From Chloroflexota bacterium (lineage in GTDB: Bacteria > Chloroflexota > Dehalococcoidia > SZUA-161): a DNA stretch of 10,794 bases. Below, piece by piece: positions 4,968 through 10,794 of this stretch. The stretch spans positions 1 to 10,794 of the forward strand of contig VGNW01000067.1 in NCBI GenBank assembly GCA_016865955.1. Reading direction: 5' to 3'. A model generated the notes under the pieces. The model had not been told where the DNA came from and did not search any database. It saw only the letters and a program-made list of their open reading frames with translations. The translations under genes and the position numbers were made by a program. Every line of letters starts with the position of its first letter. The stretch's first letter is position 1.

Positions 4968-6779
4968 TTAGCGAGCTAATACCGGCGCTGGCTGGAACTG
5001 TCTGCGCAGTATCGGGCTCTCTTCATTAGTAGCTAGGTTGTTAGATTTGAACCAGCCTTTTGCTCTATGGAACATGCCTTGTTTGCAATCTCCAATATCT
5101 TCACAGTTTTGAGTTGGAGTAAAATATGACTGGCGGTGGTCCTGAGGTCTGCCGAACCTGGTCCACTCACCCGGACGATAGAAAAGCCCCCAGTTAGCCG
5201 CGAGAGCCTCACCCTTATCCTGAACTTGAGCATGAGATACATCGTAGTCTATAGACTCACTAATGGGGCTTCTCCTGAGCTCCAGAGTAGATACTTCCGA
5301 CATGAGCGGCTTGCTAAACATATGCCATTGACGCGGTCTGTAATACAATCCGCGACCTGTCTCAGCGGAATCGTTATAAAGAGGCTGGACGGGTATTGTC
5401 GCGGCGACGAATGGTCGGGTAGAACGCGTCCCTTCTCGGTGATTATTGAATAGAGCCGGCCTGTTTATCGGGGCTTGAGTCACTGCCGGTATTATTAGGG
5501 GCGTGACAAGCGAGGAACGCATTGTCCCGCGTACTTCTCTAATCTTCGGGAACATGATCGAAGTTATGCCAAATCGAAGCACTGCTGATAGTACGAACAA
5601 AGCCAGTATTTTATAGCCCAGTACAGGTCTGACGACACCCAGAAGCAAAGCACCGGCTAGTGCTCCTAATGCCATAGAAAGTGTAGAGAGAGACTTATGA
5701 TAGGAGATGTACTTAAGCCTTTTGCCGGGTGGGGCTGCCTCATAGATGAAATTGATGGTACAGAGTTCAAAACCGGCCCACAGTACACCGGAGAAGAGCT
5801 GGACAAATACGAGATAAATATAGCTGTGACATGCCAGCCAGAGAAGCGGTATAAGCGGAATGAGGAGGGCAACTCTTTTAATGACTTTGAGGTTGCCGAC
5901 CTTATCGGCGTATTTTCCCCAGAAGGTAACAATAACAACCTTTGCGATGAATTCGCTGGAGAACACGAGGGTATACTGTATATAACTGAAATGCAATCTG
6001 TCCAGCAGAAATGGCGTGATAAAGGGAACCGCCAGATAAACAGCGAATTGGAATGTGGACACATACAATATGAACCTGCCCAGGTTTCTTTGTCTTGTTT
6101 CCTGCAGGAAATCGAAAAAGCCGAAATTTGAATCTTTGTCGGCTGTACATTCGGTATTTTTTATCTTGGAGTATATGATAAAGGCACTGAAAGTTGCTAT
6201 AAAAGCAACAAGGAAGAGAATAGCAAAACCATTTAACCTCTGGTCGTCGAAGATTTGCAGTACAGATCCCATAATATAGAAGGTACCAATATAGACGGCC
6301 CCTGAAATCGCAGACCTTATACCCAAATACCGCCCCATGCTTTTAGGCGGTATCAAGTCAGCCAGCCAGCTACTGCGAGCCGGATTAAGCAGCATGCCTG
6401 GAATTAGATTCACTATCCAGCAGGGGATCAGCCAGAGCGGATTAATAGGTCTGAAGAAGATAAGAACTGCAATAAGGGGCAGCCACCCGATTGCATCCAA
6501 GAAAGCCAGGAAGAGGATGGCTTTCTTGCGTGAGCCCATCTTTTGAATAACTGTGGGCACTTTGATGTACAGCAAACCAGCTACGAAGTTGCACAAGGTG
6601 CTTAACATCGCTACAGTCCAGGCGCTGGCTCCTGCCGCTATCATGGAAGCCGGGGCATAAGCGTTGCTGACCTCTTGTACGGCTCCGATTCCAGCCTCAC
6701 CATGGAAATACTTGAGGCTCTTTTTTGTATCTGCTTTAACATCACTCAACGAGCCTTGTTGAGACTCTTGCCTCTCCAT
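4968..6779 (-). CDS. Major facilitator superfamily membrane protein with a long C-terminal soluble tail
   Basis: This is a 603-residue protein. Residues about 40-410 hold some 11-12 hydrophobic segments in the two-bundle arrangement of MFS transporters. The second-half loop WGKYADKVGN (287-296) matches the MFS motif-A pattern; the first-half loop (QKMGSRKKA) is degenerate and lacks the usual Asp. A charged loop (about 204-233) joins the halves. Substrate is unknown. Typical MFS proteins are 400-450 residues; here about 190 extra hydrophilic residues (412-603) follow the last membrane segment, rich in Arg, Pro and aromatics, with a motif present three times. The tail is cytosolic if there are 12 membrane segments. 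ATG 6779 lies 16 bases after the GHKL ATPase stop, so the two are probably co-transcribed. No strong ribosome binding site is seen, which fits coupling. Confidence 0.85.
   Translation of the reverse strand: MERQESQQGSLSDVKADTKKSLKYFHGEAGIGAVQEVSNAYAPASMIAAGASAWTVAMLSTLCNFVAGLLYIKVPTVIQKMGSRKKAILFLAFLDAIGWLPLIAVLIFFRPINPLWLIPCWIVNLIPGMLLNPARSSWLADLIPPKSMGRYLGIRSAISGAVYIGTFYIMGSVLQIFDDQRLNGFAILFLVAFIATFSAFIIYSKIKNTECTADKDSNFGFFDFLQETRQRNLGRFILYVSTFQFAVYLAVPFITPFLLDRLHFSYIQYTLVFSSEFIAKVVIVTFWGKYADKVGNLKVIKRVALLIPLIPLLWLACHSYIYLVFVQLFSGVLWAGFELCTINFIYEAAPPGKRLKYISYHKSLSTLSMALGALAGALLLGVVRPVLGYKILALFVLSAVLRFGITSIMFPKIREVRGTMRSSLVTPLIIPAVTQAPINRPALFNNHREGTRSTRPFVAATIPVQPLYNDSAETGRGLYYRPRQWHMFSKPLMSEVSTLELRRSPISESIDYDVSHAQVQDKGEALAANWGLFYRPGEWTRFGRPQDHRQSYFTPTQNCEDIGDCKQGMFHRAKGWFKSNNLATNEESPILRRQFQPAPVLAR
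5040..5357 (-). repeat. Three-copy aromatic/Arg motif in the MFS tail
   Basis: The motif G-[LM]-[YF]-[YH]-R-[PA]-x-x-W occurs at residues 477-485 (GLYYRPRQW), 531-539 (GLFYRPGEW) and 568-576 (GMFHRAKGW). The first two copies continue with x-x-F-x-[KR]-P; the third is more degenerate. Spacing is 54 and 37 residues, so these are dispersed short motifs rather than a tight tandem array. The DNA copies are not near-identical, which argues for old, selected repeats rather than recent duplication. Confidence 0.7.
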
Positions 6780-6795
6780 ATTGTAGTCCCGATTT

Positions 6796-8313
6796 CTAGG
6801 TTTTCACTTCGTGGTGACTCAGTGGAACCACTGTTTCAACATTCCGCCCCGGGCTGCGGGGGCGAACCACAAACTGGTTAAGAAGCGGTCCCGCACGACT
6901 GAATAGTCCTACCATTTCATCTGCCAGTGATTCAGCATCGTTTCCGTATTCGTCGAGCAACTGTTTTTTTGCCCATATACTGAATAGATACCATGCGCAA
7001 CGTTTGTCATCTTTCTCTGACGACAGGAAGTCTGTATGCAGCATATTGACTTTCACGGAGCCATTTCCATTGTCGTTCCATGTTCTCAACTGGGACAAGT
7101 TATCCGGCGGCACACACAGGTCGGCATGCAGGAAGACCGGCTGAGTTCTCGGGGCACGTGTGCTTACCGGGACTCTGTTAGTAGGTCTTACCGCTGGCAG
7201 GTCGAGCCTCTGTATTAAGTCAGGTACCTTCTTATCGCTGGCGATAACAGTCCTCTTCGGCATTTCTCCTGTTTCTTTATATCTGAGGAAATAGCCGATG
7301 AATCTATCCACTCTGTTCATAATCTCAGCCATGCGGTTTTGCCGGTACTCCTGAGTTACCTGCGCAATCTTCTCAGCTATTTGCGGCTCAAGGCCGTGAA
7401 GTGCCTCGGCCAGCGCTTTGTAAACCTCGTCTTGAACAACTGCTGCCTTATCCGCAGTGCCTTTGAGGCGGTCGCATCGCACCAATCCTTCGAGCCTTCG
7501 TCCCAGCCAGGGTTCCTTTTTGAACTCCTCGATGTCTGTCAGAGAACAAAGGCGAATTCCAGCCCTGCCGCAGAGGTCGATATTCGCACCTTCCGCTTCA
7601 AAAGGAAGAGTATAAAGCTGAATAGAGGCATTGCCCATGTCGCCGAGATTGATGACACTGGCCATGGTAGGCACGCCGCTGAAGATGCGGGGTTCTACAG
7701 CCTCGTAGCCGTGACCGTCGCTGATTTGAACGGTGTATAGATTGCGTCTCAAATCATTGGCGAACTCACGGCTCAGGTATTGTTTGAGACGGGATTTGGT
7801 GAGTTGGGGGGCAATCTCCGGCAGGATACCTATCAAATGGGCTCTTGTGCCCGTCTTATTCGTATGATGCTGCGGACATTTTTCAATTATTTCCCCTTTG
7901 CCTTCCCTGAGCCACTCACGCCTCAGAACCAGACAACTCGGTGTGTGTCCTCCGTTACACGATGACAGATGGAGTTCATCGGCTATCAAGGCAAAAGCAA
8001 GGATACCGACACCTTTCTCGCCACGGAGAACGTGTTGAAGTTTCTCGGAATTGCCGATGTTCTGAAGAATATGCTCCATCTTCTCCGAGCCCATACCGAT
8101 GCCGTTGTCCTCGATAATTATCTGAGGCAAGCGGCTACCGTTATGCGTGGAATTGTCGAGGCGAACGCGGATGCAGCCATCTTCATTCTCCGATTGTTCA
8201 ATGGCGTCAGCCGCGTTCTCCACGAACTGTTTCAATGCTTCCAGAGGGCTGTGACACAGGTAAGCCAAAACCTCGAACACGCGGGACCCGGTTTGAAGTC
8301 TTATCTCAGCCAT
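6796..8313 (-). CDS. GHKL-fold (Hsp90/MutL-like) ATP-binding protein
   Basis: This 505-residue cytosolic protein has an N-terminal Bergerat ATP-binding fold (about 1-170). The N box is KQFVENAADAIEQ (28-40; Asn33, Asp36), the G1 box is EDNGIGM (68-74) and the G2 lid motif is RGEKGVGILAF (97-107). A middle region (about 170-300) would match the transducer domain of Hsp90/MutL relatives. A helical stretch around QVTQEYRQNRMAEIMNRVD and a Pro/Arg/Thr-rich linker (about 365-395) follow. The last part (VKVNMLHTDFLS, then a helical segment to about 480) resembles the C-terminal region of stand-alone Hsp90-like ATPases. It lacks histidine-kinase receiver or dimerisation domains. Where Hsp90 and MutL have the catalytic Glu, this protein has Gln29. 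ATG 8313 follows an AGGGGG site. The MFS gene begins 16 bases downstream. Client or partner is unknown. Confidence 0.85.
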   Translation of the reverse strand: MAEIRLQTGSRVFEVLAYLCHSPLEALKQFVENAADAIEQSENEDGCIRVRLDNSTHNGSRLPQIIIEDNGIGMGSEKMEHILQNIGNSEKLQHVLRGEKGVGILAFALIADELHLSSCNGGHTPSCLVLRREWLREGKGEIIEKCPQHHTNKTGTRAHLIGILPEIAPQLTKSRLKQYLSREFANDLRRNLYTVQISDGHGYEAVEPRIFSGVPTMASVINLGDMGNASIQLYTLPFEAEGANIDLCGRAGIRLCSLTDIEEFKKEPWLGRRLEGLVRCDRLKGTADKAAVVQDEVYKALAEALHGLEPQIAEKIAQVTQEYRQNRMAEIMNRVDRFIGYFLRYKETGEMPKRTVIASDKKVPDLIQRLDLPAVRPTNRVPVSTRAPRTQPVFLHADLCVPPDNLSQLRTWNDNGNGSVKVNMLHTDFLSSEKDDKRCAWYLFSIWAKKQLLDEYGNDAESLADEMVGLFSRAGPLLNQFVVRPRSPGRNVETVVPLSHHEVKT

Positions 8314-8364
8314 GTTTCCCCCTATTCTTTTGTATAGATATCTGGAAATTTAAAAATGCCGCCT

Positions 8365-8577
8365 CTAAACGGGCACTTTTTGACTAAGCGGCTTCAATTC
8401 GGTAACTACGCCGTCTTTGAGCAGGCATATGACCGGTTGCCCCATGTTCTCAAAGACCCACTGCAGAGAGACATTCAGTTCTTTCCGCGGATATATCTTG
8501 ATTTCTCCGGTGCGGAGTTGAACGCTGACCTTGGTCTCTTCGAGTCCGGCTAGACGTCCTGATATGATGCTTTGCAT
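8365..8577 (-). CDS. Small protein of unknown function (70 aa)
   Basis: I do not recognise this protein. The 70 residues begin at ATG 8577, 7 bases after a perfect GAGGAGG, one of the best ribosome binding sites in the window, so it is very likely translated. The sequence looks mainly beta (SIISGRLAGL, KVSVQLRTGEIKIYP, QPVICLLKDGVVTELKPL) with one helix-like segment (NVSLQWVFENM), which could form a small SH3- or Sm-like barrel; that is an impression, not a match. It has no signal peptide, membrane segment or Cys pair. It sits 68 bases after ftsZ and 51 bases before the GHKL ATPase, on the same strand as both, and is preceded by a strong hairpin that may control it. Confidence 0.8.
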   Translation of the reverse strand: MQSIISGRLAGLEETKVSVQLRTGEIKIYPRKELNVSLQWVFENMGQPVICLLKDGVVTELKPLSQKVPV

Positions 8578-8584
8578 TTCTAAT

Positions 8585-8591
8585 CCTCCTC
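8585..8591 (-). promoter_or_regulatory. Strong Shine-Dalgarno site of the 70-residue gene
   Basis: GAGGAGG on the minus strand is spaced 7 bases from ATG 8577. Only two bases (TT) separate it from the 3' arm of the hairpin at 8594-8624. Confidence 0.8.
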
Positions 8592-8593
8592 AA

Positions 8594-8624
8594 GAGGGAG
8601 GGCTGCAATAAAGAGCCCTCCCTC
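8594..8624 (-). promoter_or_regulatory. 11-bp hairpin between ftsZ and the 70-residue gene
   Basis: GAGGGAGGGCT and AGCCCTCCCTC form a perfect 11-bp stem with a 9-base loop, 21 bases after the ftsZ stop. On the minus strand the 3' arm is followed by TT and then the GAGGAGG binding site, not a T-run, so it is a poor intrinsic terminator for ftsZ. It could act as an RNA-processing or stability element, or as one half of a switch with the binding site. On the plus strand only a loose T-rich stretch follows. Confidence 0.65.
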
Positions 8625-8645
8625 CCTCAAGCTATTTTGTGTTAT

Positions 8646-9815
8646 TTATGACCTGGGCGCCGTTTTGAATTTTGCGCTGGCAGCCTGGGCGGGTTGCGTC
8701 GCGGCTTGCTGAGCCCGGGTTATTAGCTCACGCTTGTTCTTCATGGGGTTACGCAGGAAGGCAGGTATGTCCATCTGGTCCTCATCCAGGAGGAACTTGC
8801 GAAGCTCTTTCAACTCATTCTCCATAGCTTGTTTGCTCGCCTTACCCGGCTTGGCGTTGAAGCCGGTTGCGATGAGAGTTATCCGAATCTCGTTTGACAT
8901 CTCCGGAGCGTAGCTCATGCCGAAGATGATGTTGGCAGACGGATCGGCAGACTTGCGGATAATCTCTGCGGCTTCTTGTATCTCTGCCAGTGTCAGGTCC
9001 ATGCCCGCTGTGACGGTGAAGAGTATGGCAGTGGCGCCTTCCACTGAGGTGTCGAGCAGAGGACTGGTGATACAAGCCTTGGCTGCTTCCACGGCTCGGT
9101 TCTGACCTTGGGCAGTGCCGATGGATAGCCAGGCCTGCCCCATACCCTTCATCACGGACTTCACATCGGCGAAGTCCAGGTTAATCTCGCCGGGGGTGGT
9201 GATGACCGATGAGATAGCGGAGACGCCTTGATACAGGACGTCGTCTGCCATCTTAAAGGCGCTATCGGCTGCTGTCCTTCTATCACAAAGCCCGAGCAAG
9301 CGGTCGTTAGGGATGACAATCAAGGTATCGCAGGCAGGATGCAATCTCGTAATGCCTTCCTCTGCCTGGTCGCGCCTGTGCTGTCCCTCGAAGGAGAAGG
9401 GGCGGGTGACTATGCCGATAGTGAGTGCTCCGGACTCTTTAGCTACATCGGCCAGAACCGGAGTAGCACCTGTTCCTGTTCCGCCACCCATGCCTGATGC
9501 GATGAAAACCATGTCTGCATCGCGTACGTGTTTACGCAGTTCCTCACGGCTTTCCTCTGCAGCCATTGCGCCCACTTTCGGATCACCGCCGGCACCCATG
9601 CCTTTGGTGACTTTGGGACCAATCTGAACCGTGTTGATTTTGTCCTCAGCCGTGGTTGTGTATGCCAGAGCAACAGCGTCAGTATTAACTGCGTATAGTT
9701 CTACGCCATTCAATTTGCCTCTTGCCATGCGTCTGACTGCATTCGAACCGCCACCGCCAACGCCAAAGACCTTAATCTTTGCCGGAGGTGTCAGTACCAT
9801 GTTACTATCTGCCAT
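8646..9815 (-). CDS. ftsZ: Cell division protein FtsZ (tubulin-like GTPase)
   Basis: FtsZ polymerises with GTP at midcell to form the division ring. The 389 residues include the nucleotide-binding start KVFGVGGGGSNAV (15-27), the tubulin signature GGGTGTG (110-116) and the T7 catalytic loop NLDFADV (212-218, with Asp214 and Asp217). After the core (to about 320) comes a very short, charged linker and then the conserved C-terminal peptide MDIPAFLRN (348-356), which in other bacteria binds FtsA. Here it is not at the end: 33 residues rich in Ala, Gln, Lys and Arg follow. Segment 226-240 (GQAWLSIGTAQGQNR) departs from the usual ALMGIG-A-GE-RA. ATG 9815 lies 8 bases after AAGGAGG (9824-9830). ftsA is 53 bases upstream on the same strand. 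No catalytic residue appears lost. Confidence 0.96.
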   Translation of the reverse strand: MADSNMVLTPPAKIKVFGVGGGGSNAVRRMARGKLNGVELYAVNTDAVALAYTTTAEDKINTVQIGPKVTKGMGAGGDPKVGAMAAEESREELRKHVRDADMVFIASGMGGGTGTGATPVLADVAKESGALTIGIVTRPFSFEGQHRRDQAEEGITRLHPACDTLIVIPNDRLLGLCDRRTAADSAFKMADDVLYQGVSAISSVITTPGEINLDFADVKSVMKGMGQAWLSIGTAQGQNRAVEAAKACITSPLLDTSVEGATAILFTVTAGMDLTLAEIQEAAEIIRKSADPSANIIFGMSYAPEMSNEIRITLIATGFNAKPGKASKQAMENELKELRKFLLDEDQMDIPAFLRNPMKNKRELITRAQQAATQPAQAASAKFKTAPRS

Positions 9816-9823
9816 CTTCCTTT

Positions 9824-9830
9824 CCTCCTT
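9824..9830 (-). promoter_or_regulatory. ftsZ: Shine-Dalgarno site of ftsZ
   Basis: AAGGAGG on the minus strand lies 8 bases before ATG 9815. An extra AGGAAG immediately before the ATG adds purine-rich context. Confidence 0.75.
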
Positions 9831-9843
9831 CTTTTTCCTTATT

Positions 9844-9849
9844 ATTATA
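9844..9849 (-). promoter_or_regulatory. Possible -10 box ahead of ftsZ
   Basis: A perfect TATAAT occurs in the ftsA-ftsZ gap on the minus strand, 28 bases before ATG 9815. No TTGACA-like hexamer lies 16-18 bases upstream (the position reads CTAAGT). A separate ftsZ promoter is therefore only a possibility; the region is A/T-rich enough for this hexamer to occur by chance. Confidence 0.22.
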
Positions 9850-9868
9850 TTTACCTTGGTCCGATTAC

Positions 9869-10794
9869 TTAGGTCTTGCCCCAGGGGATTCGCTGCCTGA
9901 CGGAATAAACTCTATCGAAGACTTTGTCCTTCAGAGTCTCTCCTTTTACCCAGTTCTGTTCGTGCCTCCAGCTTTTGCTGCTGAAAAGCAGGATACCTAT
10001 ACTGCTGGCAAAAGCTGCGTTGTGGAGACGGTCAGCTAGCCCGGACATACCGGTCGGCACACCGATTCTGGTGGGAAGGTCGGAGAGTTCCTGAGCGAGA
10101 AATCTTATGCCGCCAAGGTTGGCGGTCCCGCCGGTCACTACTAAGCCTGCGGGGAATTCGGATACGTAATTCAGATAGCTCTGATTGCGCGCCTGCATTT
10201 GAACTATCTGCGAGATAATCAGTTTTATTATTTCCTCGGTGCGGGCTCTGACGATATCATTTATGTCCTTCTTATATATCTTGCCCACGCCGTCGTAGTT
10301 GACCTTTATCGCGGGTTCCTCTTCGTCGGCATCCTCTTTGGGTGCCAGGTTGCAATGCTCCTTCTTGAGCTGTTCTGCCATCTCGAAGGGTATTCCCAAA
10401 CCAACTGAGAGGTCTCTGGTGATTTGGTTGCCGCCAACAGGCAGGACAGCAGTGAGCAGCAGGTTGCCGTTCTTGTAGGCTGATATGCCTGTGGTTCCGG
10501 CACCGATATCAGCCATCAGGACACCGGCATCTGTCTCATCAGGATGAAGCACTGCTCGGGCACTTGCCAGACACTGGAGAACCAGACCATCGATGCTTAC
10601 CCCCGCTTTTCGCGCACACTTGGTTATGTTCTCTGCCGCGCTTTCGGGGATAGTCACGATGTGAGTGTCCAGGTCCATTCTGAATGCATGCAATCCTTTA
10701 GGGTCTTGCACTCCGACCTGGGTATCCAGTGTGTATTGTGTGGGGATTACATGCAGCAGCTTTCTCTCTTCGGGGATGTTGATTTCACGTGCCA
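9869..10794 (-). CDS. ftsA: Cell division protein FtsA, 5'-truncated
   Basis: FtsA is an actin-like ATPase that anchors FtsZ filaments to the membrane. The frame is open to the window edge; the first complete codon is at 10792, and 307 residues are visible of the usual 400-odd. A GTG at 10711 is internal, because family sequence continues upstream (REINIPEERKLLHVIPTQYT). Actin-fold motifs include the ADIGAGTTGISAYKNG phosphate loop, VLPVGGNQITRDLSVGL, and VVTGGTANLGGI near the adenosine site. An acidic insertion (KEDADEEEP) lies in subdomain 2B. The last residues (KDKVFDRVYSVRQRIPWGKT) have regularly spaced hydrophobic and basic side chains, as expected for the membrane-targeting amphipathic helix, though Pro near the end would break it. 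ftsZ follows after 53 bases. Confidence 0.93.
   Translation of the reverse strand, partial: AREINIPEERKLLHVIPTQYTLDTQVGVQDPKGLHAFRMDLDTHIVTIPESAAENITKCARKAGVSIDGLVLQCLASARAVLHPDETDAGVLMADIGAGTTGISAYKNGNLLLTAVLPVGGNQITRDLSVGLGIPFEMAEQLKKEHCNLAPKEDADEEEPAIKVNYDGVGKIYKKDINDIVRARTEEIIKLIISQIVQMQARNQSYLNYVSEFPAGLVVTGGTANLGGIRFLAQELSDLPTRIGVPTGMSGLADRLHNAAFASSIGILLFSSKSWRHEQNWVKGETLKDKVFDRVYSVRQRIPWGKT

Noticed and set aside
4936..4980. Terminator between the MFS gene and the lipoprotein gene
   Set aside because: TTAGC-GA-GCTAA and CCGG-TTTAT-CCGG symmetry is visible, but the stems are 4-5 bp, one has a 2-base loop, and there is no T-run. Read-through into the lipoprotein gene is more likely.
5697..6131. 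144-residue plus-strand frame inside the MFS gene
   Set aside because: It lies fully opposite hydrophobic membrane segments of the MFS protein, whose antisense often stays open, and it has no ribosome binding site.
6796..8313. Two-component histidine kinase
   Set aside because: The GHKL fold is present, but no phospho-accepting His domain or membrane sensor precedes it. The fold begins near residue 1 and is followed by regions like those of Hsp90/MutL relatives.
8594..8624. G-quadruplex in the GGG-AGGG-AGGG run next to the ftsZ stop
   Set aside because: Only three runs of GGG are present close together; a fourth is missing, and the run is better explained as one arm of the 11-bp stem.

Overview
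The window reads as an ordinary bacterial chromosome segment packed with short-spaced genes. It holds an incomplete proA at the left edge, a two-subunit transketolase, an amidohydrolase, thpR, and an ftsA-ftsZ block whose ftsA runs off the right edge. The split transketolase, the small ftsA-ftsZ-led cluster and the mixed ATG/GTG/TTG starts would suit a Chloroflexota (Dehalococcoidia-like) genome. That assignment is an inference from gene content; no rRNA or other decisive marker is present. No tRNA, rRNA, CRISPR array, insertion sequence or integrase was seen, and no stretch over 300 bases lacks a gene.

Layout. (1) Positions 1-1102, plus strand: the C-terminal half or more of ProA (proline synthesis), then a 99-residue acidic protein of unknown function. 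(2) 1099-2882, minus strand: transketolase N- and C-terminal subunits, 2 bases apart. The last gene of block 1 and the C-subunit gene share one palindromic CTAG in which both stop codons overlap. (3) 2883-3033: a compact divergent control region in which a plus-strand and a minus-strand promoter appear to interleave, followed by a transketolase leader with a hairpin over its ribosome binding site. (4) 3034-4473, plus strand: a COG2159-type amidohydrolase whose mRNA is probably leaderless, then the RNA cyclic phosphodiesterase ThpR. (5) 4508-10794, minus strand, in transcription order: ftsA (partial), ftsZ, a 70-residue protein, a GHKL (Hsp90/MutL-fold) ATPase, an MFS-type membrane protein with a long soluble tail, and a small lipoprotein.

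How the genes may work together. FtsA and FtsZ are the cytokinesis pair: FtsZ polymerises and FtsA tethers it to the membrane. The four genes downstream (70-aa protein, GHKL ATPase, MFS protein, lipoprotein) lie on the same strand with short gaps and are the least understood part of the window. Three features stand out there: a Gln where Hsp90 and MutL have the catalytic Glu, a thrice-repeated aromatic motif in the MFS tail, and a strong hairpin abutting the ribosome binding site of the 70-aa gene. A link between this module and division is suggested only by position.
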